Source: Planctomycetaceae bacterium | Lineage (GTDB): Bacteria; Planctomycetota; Planctomycetia; Planctomycetales; Planctomycetaceae | Length of the DNA: 64,000 nt | Assembly: GCA_041398825.1 (NCBI GenBank) | Contig: JAWKTX010000009.1 | Location: 285,265 to 349,264, forward strand | Reading direction: 5' to 3' | Shown here: piece by piece, positions 1-9,040 of the stretch | Position numbering within the stretch: the stretch's first letter is position 1 | Layout: the number at the start of each line of letters is the position of its first letter | Translations under genes and position numbers: made by a program | The notes under the pieces: model-generated | Seen by the model: only the letters and a program-made list of their open reading frames with translations | The model's database searches: none | Told to the model about the DNA's origin: nothing

Positions 1-1267
1 ATCGATTGCCCATGCCAGCATGCTGGCTGCGGTGGGATTGATTACGGATCACGAGCGTGACCTGATCACCAGCACACTATCGGAAATCAGAGAAGAAATC
101 CGGCAGGGCAACTTCCCGTTCAGTCATGAGCTGGAAGACATTCATATGCACATCGAGAGCAGCCTGATTGCAAGGATCGGCGACGTCGGCAGAAAACTCC
201 ACACGGGACGCAGCCGGAATGATCAGGTTTCGACGGACTTAAAACTCTATGTCAGAGATGCAATTGACGACCTCGACAAATTGCTTGCCGACATACAGAG
301 TGCTTTTGTCGATCGGTGTTCCACGGATGCGGACGTGGTCCTGCCCGGTTACACACATCTGCAGCGAGCACAACCGGTACTGGCCGCCCACTACTGGCTG
401 GCGTATTGTGAGAAGTTTCAACGCGATCGTGACCGACTTGCCGATTGCCGCCGACGGGTGAATGTGAGTCCGCTGGGGGCCGCCGCGCTGGCAGGTTCGT
501 CTCTGCCGATCGATCGACAAATGACTGCAAGCCTCCTTGGTTTCGAAGGCGTCGCAGCCAACAGTCTGGACGTGAGCAGCGACCGCGACTACCTGGTTGA
601 GTTCGTATTTGGCCTGTCATTGATTTCTGCCCATTTGAGCACCTTGTGCGAAGAATGGATCCTCTGGTTCACCACAGAGTTCAATTTCCTTCGACTGCCG
701 GACGCCTACACAACGGGTTCGTCGATCATGCCGCAAAAGCGGAACCCGGACGTTCTGGAGTTGATTCGCGGCAAGACGGCTCGCGTGATGGCTTCCGTTC
801 CCCAGCTTTTGATCCTGCTGAAGAGCCTCCCTATGGCTTACAACCGTGATTTGCAGGAGGACAAGCTGGCTATGTTCAGTGCATACGACACGGTTCGGTC
901 CTGTCTGGAGCTGACGCCCGCGATTGTTGCCGGTGCGGAACTGAAGCTGGATCAGATTCGTTCGAAGCTTGAAGACGGATTTCTGGATGCGACGGCGCTC
1001 ATGGAATACCTGATCAAGAAGGGGGTTCCCATGAGAACCGGCCATGAAACGGTTGGAAAGCTGGTTGGAAAATGCGAAAAGGCAGGCTGCCGATTGAACG
1101 ATCTTTCTCTGAATGACCTGCGCGCAGCGTGCGACCTGATCGAGGAAGATGTCTACCAGATTCTGGGGGCTGAAAATGCGATGAAAGCCTTGCAATCTTA
1201 CGGATCCGGTGGCCAATCGTCTGTGACGGAACGGGTCAGGGAATGGAGAGAGAGGCTGAGTTCCTGA
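1..1267 (+). CDS. argH: Argininosuccinate lyase, 5'-truncated by the window edge
   Basis: Cleaves argininosuccinate to arginine and fumarate, the last step of arginine biosynthesis, in the cytoplasm. The frame is open from the first bases of the window and reads SIAHASM just before the first internal ATG (position 20), which fits the conserved N-terminal third of ArgH, so the true start lies upstream of the window. Visible family signatures are TGRSRNDQ (around 208-231), the HLQRAQP segment (around 355) and the fumarase/lyase superfamily loop GSSIMPQKRNPD (from 716), which carries the catalytic serine. About 420 of the usual 460 residues are present and the C-terminus looks complete. No partner gene of arginine synthesis is visible; ftsH follows after about 220 bp without an obvious terminator. 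Confidence 0.96.
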   Translation, partial: SIAHASMLAAVGLITDHERDLITSTLSEIREEIRQGNFPFSHELEDIHMHIESSLIARIGDVGRKLHTGRSRNDQVSTDLKLYVRDAIDDLDKLLADIQSAFVDRCSTDADVVLPGYTHLQRAQPVLAAHYWLAYCEKFQRDRDRLADCRRRVNVSPLGAAALAGSSLPIDRQMTASLLGFEGVAANSLDVSSDRDYLVEFVFGLSLISAHLSTLCEEWILWFTTEFNFLRLPDAYTTGSSIMPQKRNPDVLELIRGKTARVMASVPQLLILLKSLPMAYNRDLQEDKLAMFSAYDTVRSCLELTPAIVAGAELKLDQIRSKLEDGFLDATALMEYLIKKGVPMRTGHETVGKLVGKCEKAGCRLNDLSLNDLRAACDLIEEDVYQILGAENAMKALQSYGSGGQSSVTERVREWRERLSS

Positions 1268-1490
1268 GTTGATTGTCCTGCGGGAGGGGTTGTATCGATT
1301 CGGTGATTGATCCTGCCCACCGATAAACTCCGTCAGCGCCTCCGATGAGATCAGGTTGACCGCTTCCGTTTGCAGGTCTACAGTGGAGTAGCGCTTGTCT
1401 CATGTCAGATTCGAGATGACCAGCAAACTCCAGACACCATAAACCAGTTTGACCGAACGGTTTCCGATTCGGGCGGAACAGACCCAGAAT

Positions 1491-3521
1491 ATGCCAGAAG
1501 ATAAAGAGTCCGGTTCAGCAAATGGCGAAGGGCAGGCTCCGAAGAACCCTCGAAAGGAACGAGGTCCAGGCCTGTCGATGTGGTATGTCATTGCCATCGG
1601 CGTCATCCTGGTGGTCGTCCTGTCTGTTGCCAGCCGGAATCGTACCGGCGAACGAATCGACTACAGCCAGTTTCTGGAGGAACTTCAGAAGGGCAACTAC
1701 ACCTCCGCAAATGTGCATGAATTGACAATTGGCACATCAGCCCTGGCGTGGCAATCGCACGCCACTAAGGATGTCAGTGCTTCAAACGTCACTGACTTCA
1801 AACGCTTCTACGTACCCATTCTGCCGTTGAGCGATGTGGGTCGCGCGAACCTTGAGGAACTGCTGAAGTCGAAATCCATCAAGTACAGCTATGCTGAGCC
1901 ACCATCGGAATGGGCGGCTCTGGCCCCGATGATGTTGTTCACTATTCTGCTGTTCGTCGCAGTGCTGCTCTTCCTCCGACGAATCGGTGGAGCTGGCTCA
2001 GCGATGTCGTTTGGGCGAAGTCGTGGTCGTCTGTACGCGCAGGAAGATGTTCGAGTTACATTTGCCGATGTGGCTGGCATTGAAGAGGCCGTCGAAGAAC
2101 TAAAGGAGATCGTCGAATTCCTGCGAACTCCTCAGAAATATCAGGCACTGGGCGGTCGAATTCCGAGGGGCGTTTTGCTGGTGGGTCCTCCGGGAACCGG
2201 TAAGACAATGCTTGCCAAGGCAGTTGCGGGCGAAGCCGGAGTCCCCTTTTTCGGGCTGTCTGGTTCCGACTTTGTTGAAATGTACGTTGGTGTTGGGGCC
2301 GCTCGCGTTCGGGATATGTTCCAGCAGGCACTGCAGCGTTCGCCGGCCATTATCTTCATTGACGAACTGGATGCCCTGGGCAAAGTTCGCGGAAGCGGCG
2401 CTCCCGGAGGTCACGACGAACGAGAGCAAACTCTGAATGCGCTCCTGGTGGAAATGGACGGATTCGGCACCGACCAGAGCGTGATCGTAATGGGAGCGAC
2501 CAATCGTCCGGAAACACTCGACCCGGCCCTGATGCGCCCGGGGCGATTTGATCGACATGTTCTGGTGGATCGCCCTGATATCAAGGGGCGAGAGGCCATT
2601 TTGAATGTCCATGCCCGAAAAGTAAAACTGGACACAAACGTTGACCTCAAACGACTGGCGAAACTGACACCGGGATTTGTTGGTGCGGATCTTGCCAACC
2701 TTGTCAATGAGGCAGCCTTATTGTCAGCGCGTCGTGATGAAAAACGTGTCACGATGCGGTCATTCGAAGACGGTATTGAACGGGTGATGGCGGGGCTGGA
2801 GAAGACCTCCCGGATCATTCTGGACGATATCAAACGCCGTGTGGCCTGCCATGAATCGGGCCATGCCCTGGTTGCGGCCAGCTTGCCGCACACGGATCCG
2901 GTCCACAAGATCTCAATCATTCCCCGAGGTATGGGAGCATTAGGGTACATGCTTCAACTGCCGGAGAATGAACGTGAATTACTGACGCAATCGGAATTGC
3001 AGAGCCGCATCGCTGTTCTCCTGGGGGGCATCGCGGCCGAACAGATCGTCTACAACGAGACTTCAACGGGAGCACAGAACGACCTGCAGCGTGCCACCGA
3101 TTTGTCTCGCAGAATGGTGACGGAGTTTGGAATGAGCCCAAGGATGGGGCGAATGTACTACAGTGAGGCGCAACGCTCGCCGTTTCTTGCTGGCGCAGGT
3201 GCGGTTGTATCAGAATCCATCCACGCGGAAGCCACGCTTCGAGAGATCGACCAGGAGGTAAAACGGCTGGTCGATGAAGCCTACCGGACGGCATTTGAAA
3301 CGCTGACATCTCAGCGCAGGACGCTTGATAAGTTGACGGCTGATCTGATTGAGATGGAAACGATGTCTGCTGAACACATGCACCTTGTAATTGAGCAGAA
3401 TCGCACCGGGCCCAAGATCATGCATGGCACGAACCTGGCGCTGCCGGAACCGCCAACGCCCGGAAGCACATCCACGACCGAAGATGCAGAGCCTCCTTTG
3501 CGCGATGCCGCTGACGCATGA
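1491..3521 (+). CDS. ftsH: ATP-dependent zinc metalloprotease FtsH
   Basis: Membrane-anchored AAA+ protease that unfolds and degrades misfolded or regulated membrane and cytosolic proteins, acting as a hexamer. With the ATG at 1491 the product has 676 residues. A TTG at 1449 would add 14 residues but lacks family support. Seen in order: a short polar N-terminus, a membrane segment near residues 31-48, a periplasmic loop, a second membrane segment near 142-160, Walker A GPPGTGKT at 232-239, Walker B IIFIDELDAL, the second region of homology around MRPGRFDRH, the zinc site HESGH at 454-458 (most family members have HEAGH), and STGAQNDLQRAT with the third zinc ligand Asp. The last roughly 40 residues are a Pro/Thr-rich tail. 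Length and motif order are typical, so the function is secure. Confidence 0.97.
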   Translation: MPEDKESGSANGEGQAPKNPRKERGPGLSMWYVIAIGVILVVVLSVASRNRTGERIDYSQFLEELQKGNYTSANVHELTIGTSALAWQSHATKDVSASNVTDFKRFYVPILPLSDVGRANLEELLKSKSIKYSYAEPPSEWAALAPMMLFTILLFVAVLLFLRRIGGAGSAMSFGRSRGRLYAQEDVRVTFADVAGIEEAVEELKEIVEFLRTPQKYQALGGRIPRGVLLVGPPGTGKTMLAKAVAGEAGVPFFGLSGSDFVEMYVGVGAARVRDMFQQALQRSPAIIFIDELDALGKVRGSGAPGGHDEREQTLNALLVEMDGFGTDQSVIVMGATNRPETLDPALMRPGRFDRHVLVDRPDIKGREAILNVHARKVKLDTNVDLKRLAKLTPGFVGADLANLVNEAALLSARRDEKRVTMRSFEDGIERVMAGLEKTSRIILDDIKRRVACHESGHALVAASLPHTDPVHKISIIPRGMGALGYMLQLPENERELLTQSELQSRIAVLLGGIAAEQIVYNETSTGAQNDLQRATDLSRRMVTEFGMSPRMGRMYYSEAQRSPFLAGAGAVVSESIHAEATLREIDQEVKRLVDEAYRTAFETLTSQRRTLDKLTADLIEMETMSAEHMHLVIEQNRTGPKIMHGTNLALPEPPTPGSTSTTEDAEPPLRDAADA

Positions 3522-3848
3522 CAACAATTTGTACTGATTTGTCGCAGGCATCGTCCGTCAAGTCGGAACGTCAATCCTGGTAACCGTTTACCGTGTTTGA
3601 TGAAAATTGCGAATTGAATGCGTACAATGATGCGTGCGCTGGCGAAGCATGTCACCATCCTGGTGGCATGAGTTTACCTGCCAGGCATTCGAACTCGTCG
3701 AAGACCAGACGAAATCCCACCTCCACGATCCCACTGCTTCGGCAGTTCCCTTCAATTTGCCTGCCCCGGAACCTTACCTGGTCCCGGAGAAAATCCTGCC
3801 GAGACCATCCAAGTACACAGAACCCATCCGTGATCACAGAATTCATCC
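3522..3848. other. Intergenic region without a recognisable gene
   Basis: These 327 bp separate ftsH from the lipoprotein gene. Short open frames exist on both strands, but none has a convincing start site or a recognisable product. No T-tailed hairpin is evident. The region presumably holds the ftsH 3' end and the promoter of the lipoprotein gene. Confidence 0.5.
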
Positions 3849-4427
3849 ATGAACACAGCGGCGTCCATCAAATTACGCACTCCTCTCTTCCTCAGATTGC
3901 TTTTGTTCGCCTGTCTGACGGGATGCGGTAACAAGGCTGAGATCCGCGAGTACGTCGTAGAGCCTGAAGAAGACAAGGTCATCACATCAGAAGTGTTGCG
4001 TCGTTCGTTTGGCTCGATTCCACTCAAGTGGACCCAGCCCGAAGGCTGGCGGACTGCGGCAAATGATCAGTTCAGCGTGCTCGCATGGGTGACCAGTGAT
4101 CAGAAGGACGTGGAAGCAAGAGTCACTTTGACGGATCTCCCCGGCTCTGCCGGCATCGTGCCGCAAATTGCCCGCTGGCGCGGTCAAATCGAACTTGATG
4201 ATGCGGCACCGGACGAGATGATGAAGGATGTGGAGACCATTGATCTCGGCGATGGGCAGACCGGTTCCTACGTGCAGTTGAAAGGGAAGAAGGAATCGAT
4301 TCTCGCGTTGATTCTTTCTGTGGAAGATAAGATGTGGGTGTTGCGTTATCGAGGAAATGAGATGGCCGTCAGAGACAGTGGCGCTGAGTTTCGACGTTTT
4401 TGTGAGTCAGTGCGAGTGGTGAATTAG
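3849..4427 (+). CDS. Small predicted lipoprotein of unknown function
   Basis: A 192-residue protein with a lipoprotein signal: a basic start, a hydrophobic stretch at residues 12-22 and a lipobox LTGC whose Cys26 would be lipidated. The mature part is soluble, acidic after the anchor, and contains a conserved-looking segment beginning near FGSIPLKWTQPEGW, then alternating strands ending in a FCESVRVV-like helix. I do not recognise a named domain. Related small lipoproteins in planctomycetes are known to me only as hypotheticals. It precedes the cytochrome c biogenesis fusion gene by 265 bp on the same strand, so a role near cytochrome c assembly in the periplasm is possible but is only an inference from position. 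Start chosen at the ATG that gives the signal peptide. Confidence 0.75.
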   Translation: MNTAASIKLRTPLFLRLLLFACLTGCGNKAEIREYVVEPEEDKVITSEVLRRSFGSIPLKWTQPEGWRTAANDQFSVLAWVTSDQKDVEARVTLTDLPGSAGIVPQIARWRGQIELDDAAPDEMMKDVETIDLGDGQTGSYVQLKGKKESILALILSVEDKMWVLRYRGNEMAVRDSGAEFRRFCESVRVVN

Positions 4428-4559
4428 CGGGCATGAATTACCAGCCCGGGGTGACTTTTGAAATCTGTATTCGACTTCGTTTTGTTTCTTGACCACGGTG
4501 AATTGGCGTTGAATTTGGTTCTGGGGCGAACGTCCCTGAGGAACGGATGAATCGATATG

Positions 4560-4580
4560 ATGCCTGTACTGTGCAGGCAT
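4560..4580 (+). terminator. Hairpin between the lipoprotein gene and ccsBA (weak terminator candidate)
   Basis: ATGCCTG and CAGGCAT form a perfect 7-bp inverted repeat around a 7-base loop, and one or two inner pairs are also possible. Only a short T-rich stretch (TTGTTTCT) follows, so intrinsic termination would be weak. It could equally be a 5' leader structure of the next gene. Several ATCGAT palindromes follow at about 4610-4640. Confidence 0.35.
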
Positions 4581-4692
4581 TGTTTCTGAGCGACATTGGA
4601 TCGAATCGGTCATCGACAGGATCGATCATCGATAGGGTCCAGGCGTCAGCTCGATTTTGGGCAGGGCCTTGTCCTTGTGAGGATCGCGAAGC

Positions 4693-7600
4693 ATGTCAAC
4701 GACAACGATTCCGAGTTCGTTTCACACTGCAGACGATGATCAAACCAGTCGGCAATCGTTTATCGAAGTGGTCACGCCTGTGCTGCGTCCGCTGGCTTCG
4801 ATGAAGTTGACGATCGTGCTGTTCGCTCTTTCAATGTTCATCGTGTTTGTCGGCAGCCTCGCCCAAAGCCGACGTGATGTCTGGTTGGTGATGGGCGACT
4901 ATTTTCGCACTTTTCTTGCCTGGATTGACCTCGCAGATTTGTTTCCGCCATCCATGTTCCCTCAGCTTGGGGACTACGACTGGTCTCGGCTGGGTGCGTT
5001 TCGATACATCCCTTTCCCTGGCGGATGGTTGATTGGGACTGTCATGCTGATGAACCTGACCGCCGCTCATTTACTGCGGTTCAAGGTTCGTGTCTCCGGT
5101 ACCAGGCTCTCGGCTGCGATTGTTGTGCTGGCGCTCGGGGCCGCTTTGACAAGTGTTGTTATCTACACCGGAAATGTGCAAACCGGAGTGGAAACCGGCA
5201 ACTTTATTCTGACCGACAATCAGCTCTGGTACACAGTGCTGGCCGTGATGGGTGTCAGCGGAGGGCTTTGTATCGGGGCCGCCGCACAAGTTGTGGGCGG
5301 TGCTGAAACCCGAAATGCACAGATCATCATGCTGGCCTTGGGGGCGATTATCCTTGGTGTGCTGATCTACTTTATCATTGGTGGCGACGATGCGAGGCTG
5401 AAACCGTCGTCCATGCGTATTCTGTGGCAGTTGCTGAAGGGTAGTTTTTGTTCGGCCATCCTGCTGATTGGTTGCAACATGCTGTTCGGAAAACGCGGCG
5501 GGATCGTTTTGCTGCATATCGGAGTTGCCATGCTGATGATCAGCGAGGTGGTTGTCGGACTCCATGGCAAAGAGAACATGCTTTCGCTGGTCGAGGGACA
5601 ATCGTCAACCTTTGTCCGCGACATCAGAGAACGTGAACTGGCAATTGCGGTACGGCAGGAAGATGGTCACGACAAGATGGTGGTGATACCGGAAGCGGCA
5701 ATTGTCGACGCTGCCCGCCAAACCGACGCAGAGAATCAGATCATTCCACTCGAATCTCTTCCGTTCAACGTAGCTGTCCGTAAGTTCGTTCGAAACAGCC
5801 AACTTCGCCCTCTGCTTCCGAATGATGAAATTCAGACTGAAACGGGGCTTGGATCCTTCGCGGCTGCGGTCGAGATTCCGGCGGTGACCGGTATGGACGA
5901 CACCAACGATGAGAGCGCTGTTTACGTCGATGTCATCGACAAGAAAACCAGTGAAGTCAAATCGACCATTCTGGTGGCCCAGAATGTGAGTGAACTTCGT
6001 TCTGTACCTATTGCCGAACAGGTGTCCTTCGATGGGAAGGACTATCGCTTCTACCTGAGATTCCAGAGAAACTATCGTCCATACGAGGTGGAACTACTGG
6101 ATGTCAGCCGGACGGATTATGTCGGCTCCTCAACGCCTCGGGATTACCGTTCAACCATCGCCATTCTGAATCCTGAAACCGGAGCAAAGGAAGAATTCAC
6201 CCTGTGGATGAATAATCCGCTGCGTTATCAGGGCGAGACATTCTATCAGTCAGGGTACAACAAACTGGAAGATGGGACCGAAGCGACAACCCTGTCTGTG
6301 GTTCGCAACAGTGGATGGATGTTGCCATATATCGCCTGCATGATTGTTTCTTTTGGGATGTTTGCCCAGTTCTGGCACACACTGACCCGCTATCTGGACC
6401 GAATTGAACGCACACCAGTCAAGGGGGCGCCCGGAGTCGATGAGTCCGATGGTTCGGTGAAGTCCGATGCGAGCTCTGCGCTGGCGTCGACCAGCATTGA
6501 TTCGAAGCAAGAATCTCAGGATCGTTCAGACGCATGGCGAACGTGGGTTCCGGTCGTCACAGTTTTGCTCTTCGCAATCTGGCTCAGTAAAGACATGCGA
6601 ACCCCCAGGGATGTTCAGGGGGCGATGAATCTTTACCGGTTTGCGGAGCTGCCGATTGCGTGGAATGGTCGGGCACAGCCCATCGATTCGTTTGCACGTA
6701 TCCAGCTAATGCTCACTTCGCACAAATCAACATTCAAGGGCGAAATGGAACCCGGCGAGATCGCAGAGAAGCGTGAAGCCATCCTGGATGCTTTCCGGAA
6801 AGGCTGGCCTACTGCCGACACCTCGTCATTGCAGGACTTCAATGGTCGATATGAGGAGTGGATTGAGAAAATGGTCGATTTGACCGCCTCCGGCAAAGAC
6901 GCAATTGAAGAGCGGATGCGGCCACTGATGATTCGCCGCATGGAGCCGGTGCATTGGTTTCTGGATGTTGTCGCGCGTCCCGACGTCGCTCGGCGTCATC
7001 GTGTCGTGCGGATTGATGACGATCAGGTCCTGTCGCTGCTGGGCCTCGAAAAACGCGCTGGGCTGACCTATTCGATGGAAGAGATCGGAGCGAATCTGAA
7101 ATCACTCGAATCCATCAATCAGGAAGCCATCATGCTGCAGCGTCAGAAGAAGGATCACCAGATGACGCAGCTTCATCGTCGCGTCAGTGGCCTATTCGAA
7201 ACGGTGTCCCGGATCGATTCGATGAGCAACATGTTCCTGACCCGCGAATCCGGGGACCTGTTGACGTCACTTGTGGATTCCTGGCGCATACTGCGTATCC
7301 TGGGCGATAAACCGGCTGTCATGAGCGTGCCCACGGGCAATGACAATGAACAGCGGTCCTGGGAAACCATGGTGGGGGCGAATGCACTGCTTGGTCTGTC
7401 CACGCAAATGAAGGCTGCGGGAATTCAGACGGAAGAAGAATTGCTTTCGTACATCAATGACGGCTTGCCAGGCAAGATTGTCACCAATGCTCTCACGGGA
7501 ACTTACGCAATTCTGAAGTCCTCTGTCGAGAATCAGTCGTCGGAATCGAAGATGACATTGCAGGCCAGGGCCGCTCAGGCAATGGCATCAATGCAGGATC

Positions 7601-9030
7601 CGTTTCTTCAGTCCATCCTCAATACCATCTCGCAATCCAAAGACGGGCAGACACCCGAAGAGATGATGTCTTCTCTGTCGTCTGAGCAGATTCGACGACT
7701 CGCTTCGGAACGCATTTCGTCAGATCTCTTTGAGGTCTTCAGTACCCTGAATTCAGCAAATCCCAATGATCCACAGCTGCTTTCCATTCGACAGCGACTG
7801 CAGCAGGTAGGTGCTGAGGATGAAGATAAACTGACGGCGGCAATGAATGAGGAACTTGCAAAACTTGCGTTCCGCGATGTGCAGATGCGGGCCGGTCATT
7901 TGTTGCCAGGTGGCGAAAATGAAGAGGTGTTCTCTTCAAATGCAACCTACATGACCGGTATCCTGGCTGCCTGGCGAAGCGGTGACGTCGAAAAGTTCAA
8001 TGAAACCGTCAGCGAATACCACACGACTCTGAATACGAAAGCCATTGCTCACGTCAATCCCAGGGTTGTTCGAGTTGAAGCGTGGTTCAACTTCTACGCT
8101 GGCTTTTACAAGGCAATCTGTATCTACCTGCCGGCTCTGGTGCTGACATTCTTCAGCTGGATCGTGATGGGGAAGACCCTGCGGAGGACATCCTTCTGGC
8201 TCATGGCACTGGGCTTTGCTGTGCATACGGGGGCATTGATCCTGCGGATCTGGATCTCGGGACGCCCACCTGTCACAAATCTCTATTCATCCGCTATTTT
8301 CATCGGCTGGGCTGCCGTGCTTGGTTCGTTCTTTATCGAGCGGCTGCTTCGCAACGGAATTGGAAATATTCTTGGATGCTGTGTTGGTTCGGCGACTCTG
8401 GTAATCGCACACTATCTGGCAATGGATGAAGGCGATACCTTTGGAGTCATGCAGGCTGTACTGGACACGACGTTCTGGCTCGCGACTCATGTCGTTTGTA
8501 TTACCCTTGGCTACTCTGCCACATTCCTCGCCGGTGCCATTGGCATCGCCTACGTGGTCATGTCCTGCCTGCCTGGCGCGGCTGCCCGTGGCGAGAAACT
8601 CAAATCGATTGGACAACTGGTTTACGGCGTCCTGTGTTTTGCTCTGTTCTTCAGTCTGGTCGGCACGGTCCTTGGCGGCTTGTGGGCAGATGACTCCTGG
8701 GGGCGATTCTGGGGATGGGACCCAAAAGAGAACGGCGCGATGCTGATTGTTCTCTGGAATGCATTGATCCTGCACGCCAGATGGGACAAGCTTGTCCGCA
8801 ACTATGGCACCTCAGTGCTCGCGATCGTCGGGAATATTGTCACTGCATGGAGTTGGTTTGGCGTTAACGAACTGAAGGCGGGCCTGCACACGTATGGGTT
8901 CACCGAAGGACGCCTGCTGGCTCTGGGGATGTTTTTCATTTCTCAGGTTGTCGTTATCGTGTTTGCATTGTCTATTGGTCTGGCATTCAGAAACGACAAG
9001 TCAGAACGAGCCGTGACCGGCAACGCATAA
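4693..9030 (+). CDS. ccsA: Fused ResB/CcsA cytochrome c biogenesis protein (CcsBA type)
   Basis: System II cytochrome c maturation factor, which moves heme across the membrane and attaches it to periplasmic apocytochromes. The 1,445 residues begin with ResB-like membrane segments (near residues 35-55, 108-125 and 138-160, then several more). A periplasmic ResB region follows and ends in a membrane segment near 540-560. Another membrane segment at about 616-632 leads into a soluble stretch (about 640-1120) containing the NGRAQPIDSFAR element seen in fused CcsA-type proteins. The C-terminal CcsA part has several membrane helices and the heme-handling tryptophan motif WGRFWGWDPKE (from about residue 1336), with candidate heme-ligand histidines in ATHVVCIT and AGLHTYGF. 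A TGAGGA ribosome site precedes the ATG. The pcrA-like gene follows after only 10 bp, suggesting co-transcription. Confidence 0.93.
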   Translation: MSTTTIPSSFHTADDDQTSRQSFIEVVTPVLRPLASMKLTIVLFALSMFIVFVGSLAQSRRDVWLVMGDYFRTFLAWIDLADLFPPSMFPQLGDYDWSRLGAFRYIPFPGGWLIGTVMLMNLTAAHLLRFKVRVSGTRLSAAIVVLALGAALTSVVIYTGNVQTGVETGNFILTDNQLWYTVLAVMGVSGGLCIGAAAQVVGGAETRNAQIIMLALGAIILGVLIYFIIGGDDARLKPSSMRILWQLLKGSFCSAILLIGCNMLFGKRGGIVLLHIGVAMLMISEVVVGLHGKENMLSLVEGQSSTFVRDIRERELAIAVRQEDGHDKMVVIPEAAIVDAARQTDAENQIIPLESLPFNVAVRKFVRNSQLRPLLPNDEIQTETGLGSFAAAVEIPAVTGMDDTNDESAVYVDVIDKKTSEVKSTILVAQNVSELRSVPIAEQVSFDGKDYRFYLRFQRNYRPYEVELLDVSRTDYVGSSTPRDYRSTIAILNPETGAKEEFTLWMNNPLRYQGETFYQSGYNKLEDGTEATTLSVVRNSGWMLPYIACMIVSFGMFAQFWHTLTRYLDRIERTPVKGAPGVDESDGSVKSDASSALASTSIDSKQESQDRSDAWRTWVPVVTVLLFAIWLSKDMRTPRDVQGAMNLYRFAELPIAWNGRAQPIDSFARIQLMLTSHKSTFKGEMEPGEIAEKREAILDAFRKGWPTADTSSLQDFNGRYEEWIEKMVDLTASGKDAIEERMRPLMIRRMEPVHWFLDVVARPDVARRHRVVRIDDDQVLSLLGLEKRAGLTYSMEEIGANLKSLESINQEAIMLQRQKKDHQMTQLHRRVSGLFETVSRIDSMSNMFLTRESGDLLTSLVDSWRILRILGDKPAVMSVPTGNDNEQRSWETMVGANALLGLSTQMKAAGIQTEEELLSYINDGLPGKIVTNALTGTYAILKSSVENQSSESKMTLQARAAQAMASMQDPFLQSILNTISQSKDGQTPEEMMSSLSSEQIRRLASERISSDLFEVFSTLNSANPNDPQLLSIRQRLQQVGAEDEDKLTAAMNEELAKLAFRDVQMRAGHLLPGGENEEVFSSNATYMTGILAAWRSGDVEKFNETVSEYHTTLNTKAIAHVNPRVVRVEAWFNFYAGFYKAICIYLPALVLTFFSWIVMGKTLRRTSFWLMALGFAVHTGALILRIWISGRPPVTNLYSSAIFIGWAAVLGSFFIERLLRNGIGNILGCCVGSATLVIAHYLAMDEGDTFGVMQAVLDTTFWLATHVVCITLGYSATFLAGAIGIAYVVMSCLPGAAARGEKLKSIGQLVYGVLCFALFFSLVGTVLGGLWADDSWGRFWGWDPKENGAMLIVLWNALILHARWDKLVRNYGTSVLAIVGNIVTAWSWFGVNELKAGLHTYGFTEGRLLALGMFFISQVVVIVFALSIGLAFRNDKSERAVTGNA

Positions 9031-9040
9031 AGCGAGTGAA

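Noticed and set aside
3593..3931. Open frame of 112 codons upstream of the lipoprotein gene
   Set aside because: It overlaps the start of the lipoprotein gene in another frame, has no ribosome site and no recognisable protein pattern.
4605..4645. Cluster of ATCGAT/GATCGA motifs before ccsBA as a DnaA- or methylation-related site
   Set aside because: The short palindromic words are frequent in this genome's coding sequence and there is no ordered array.
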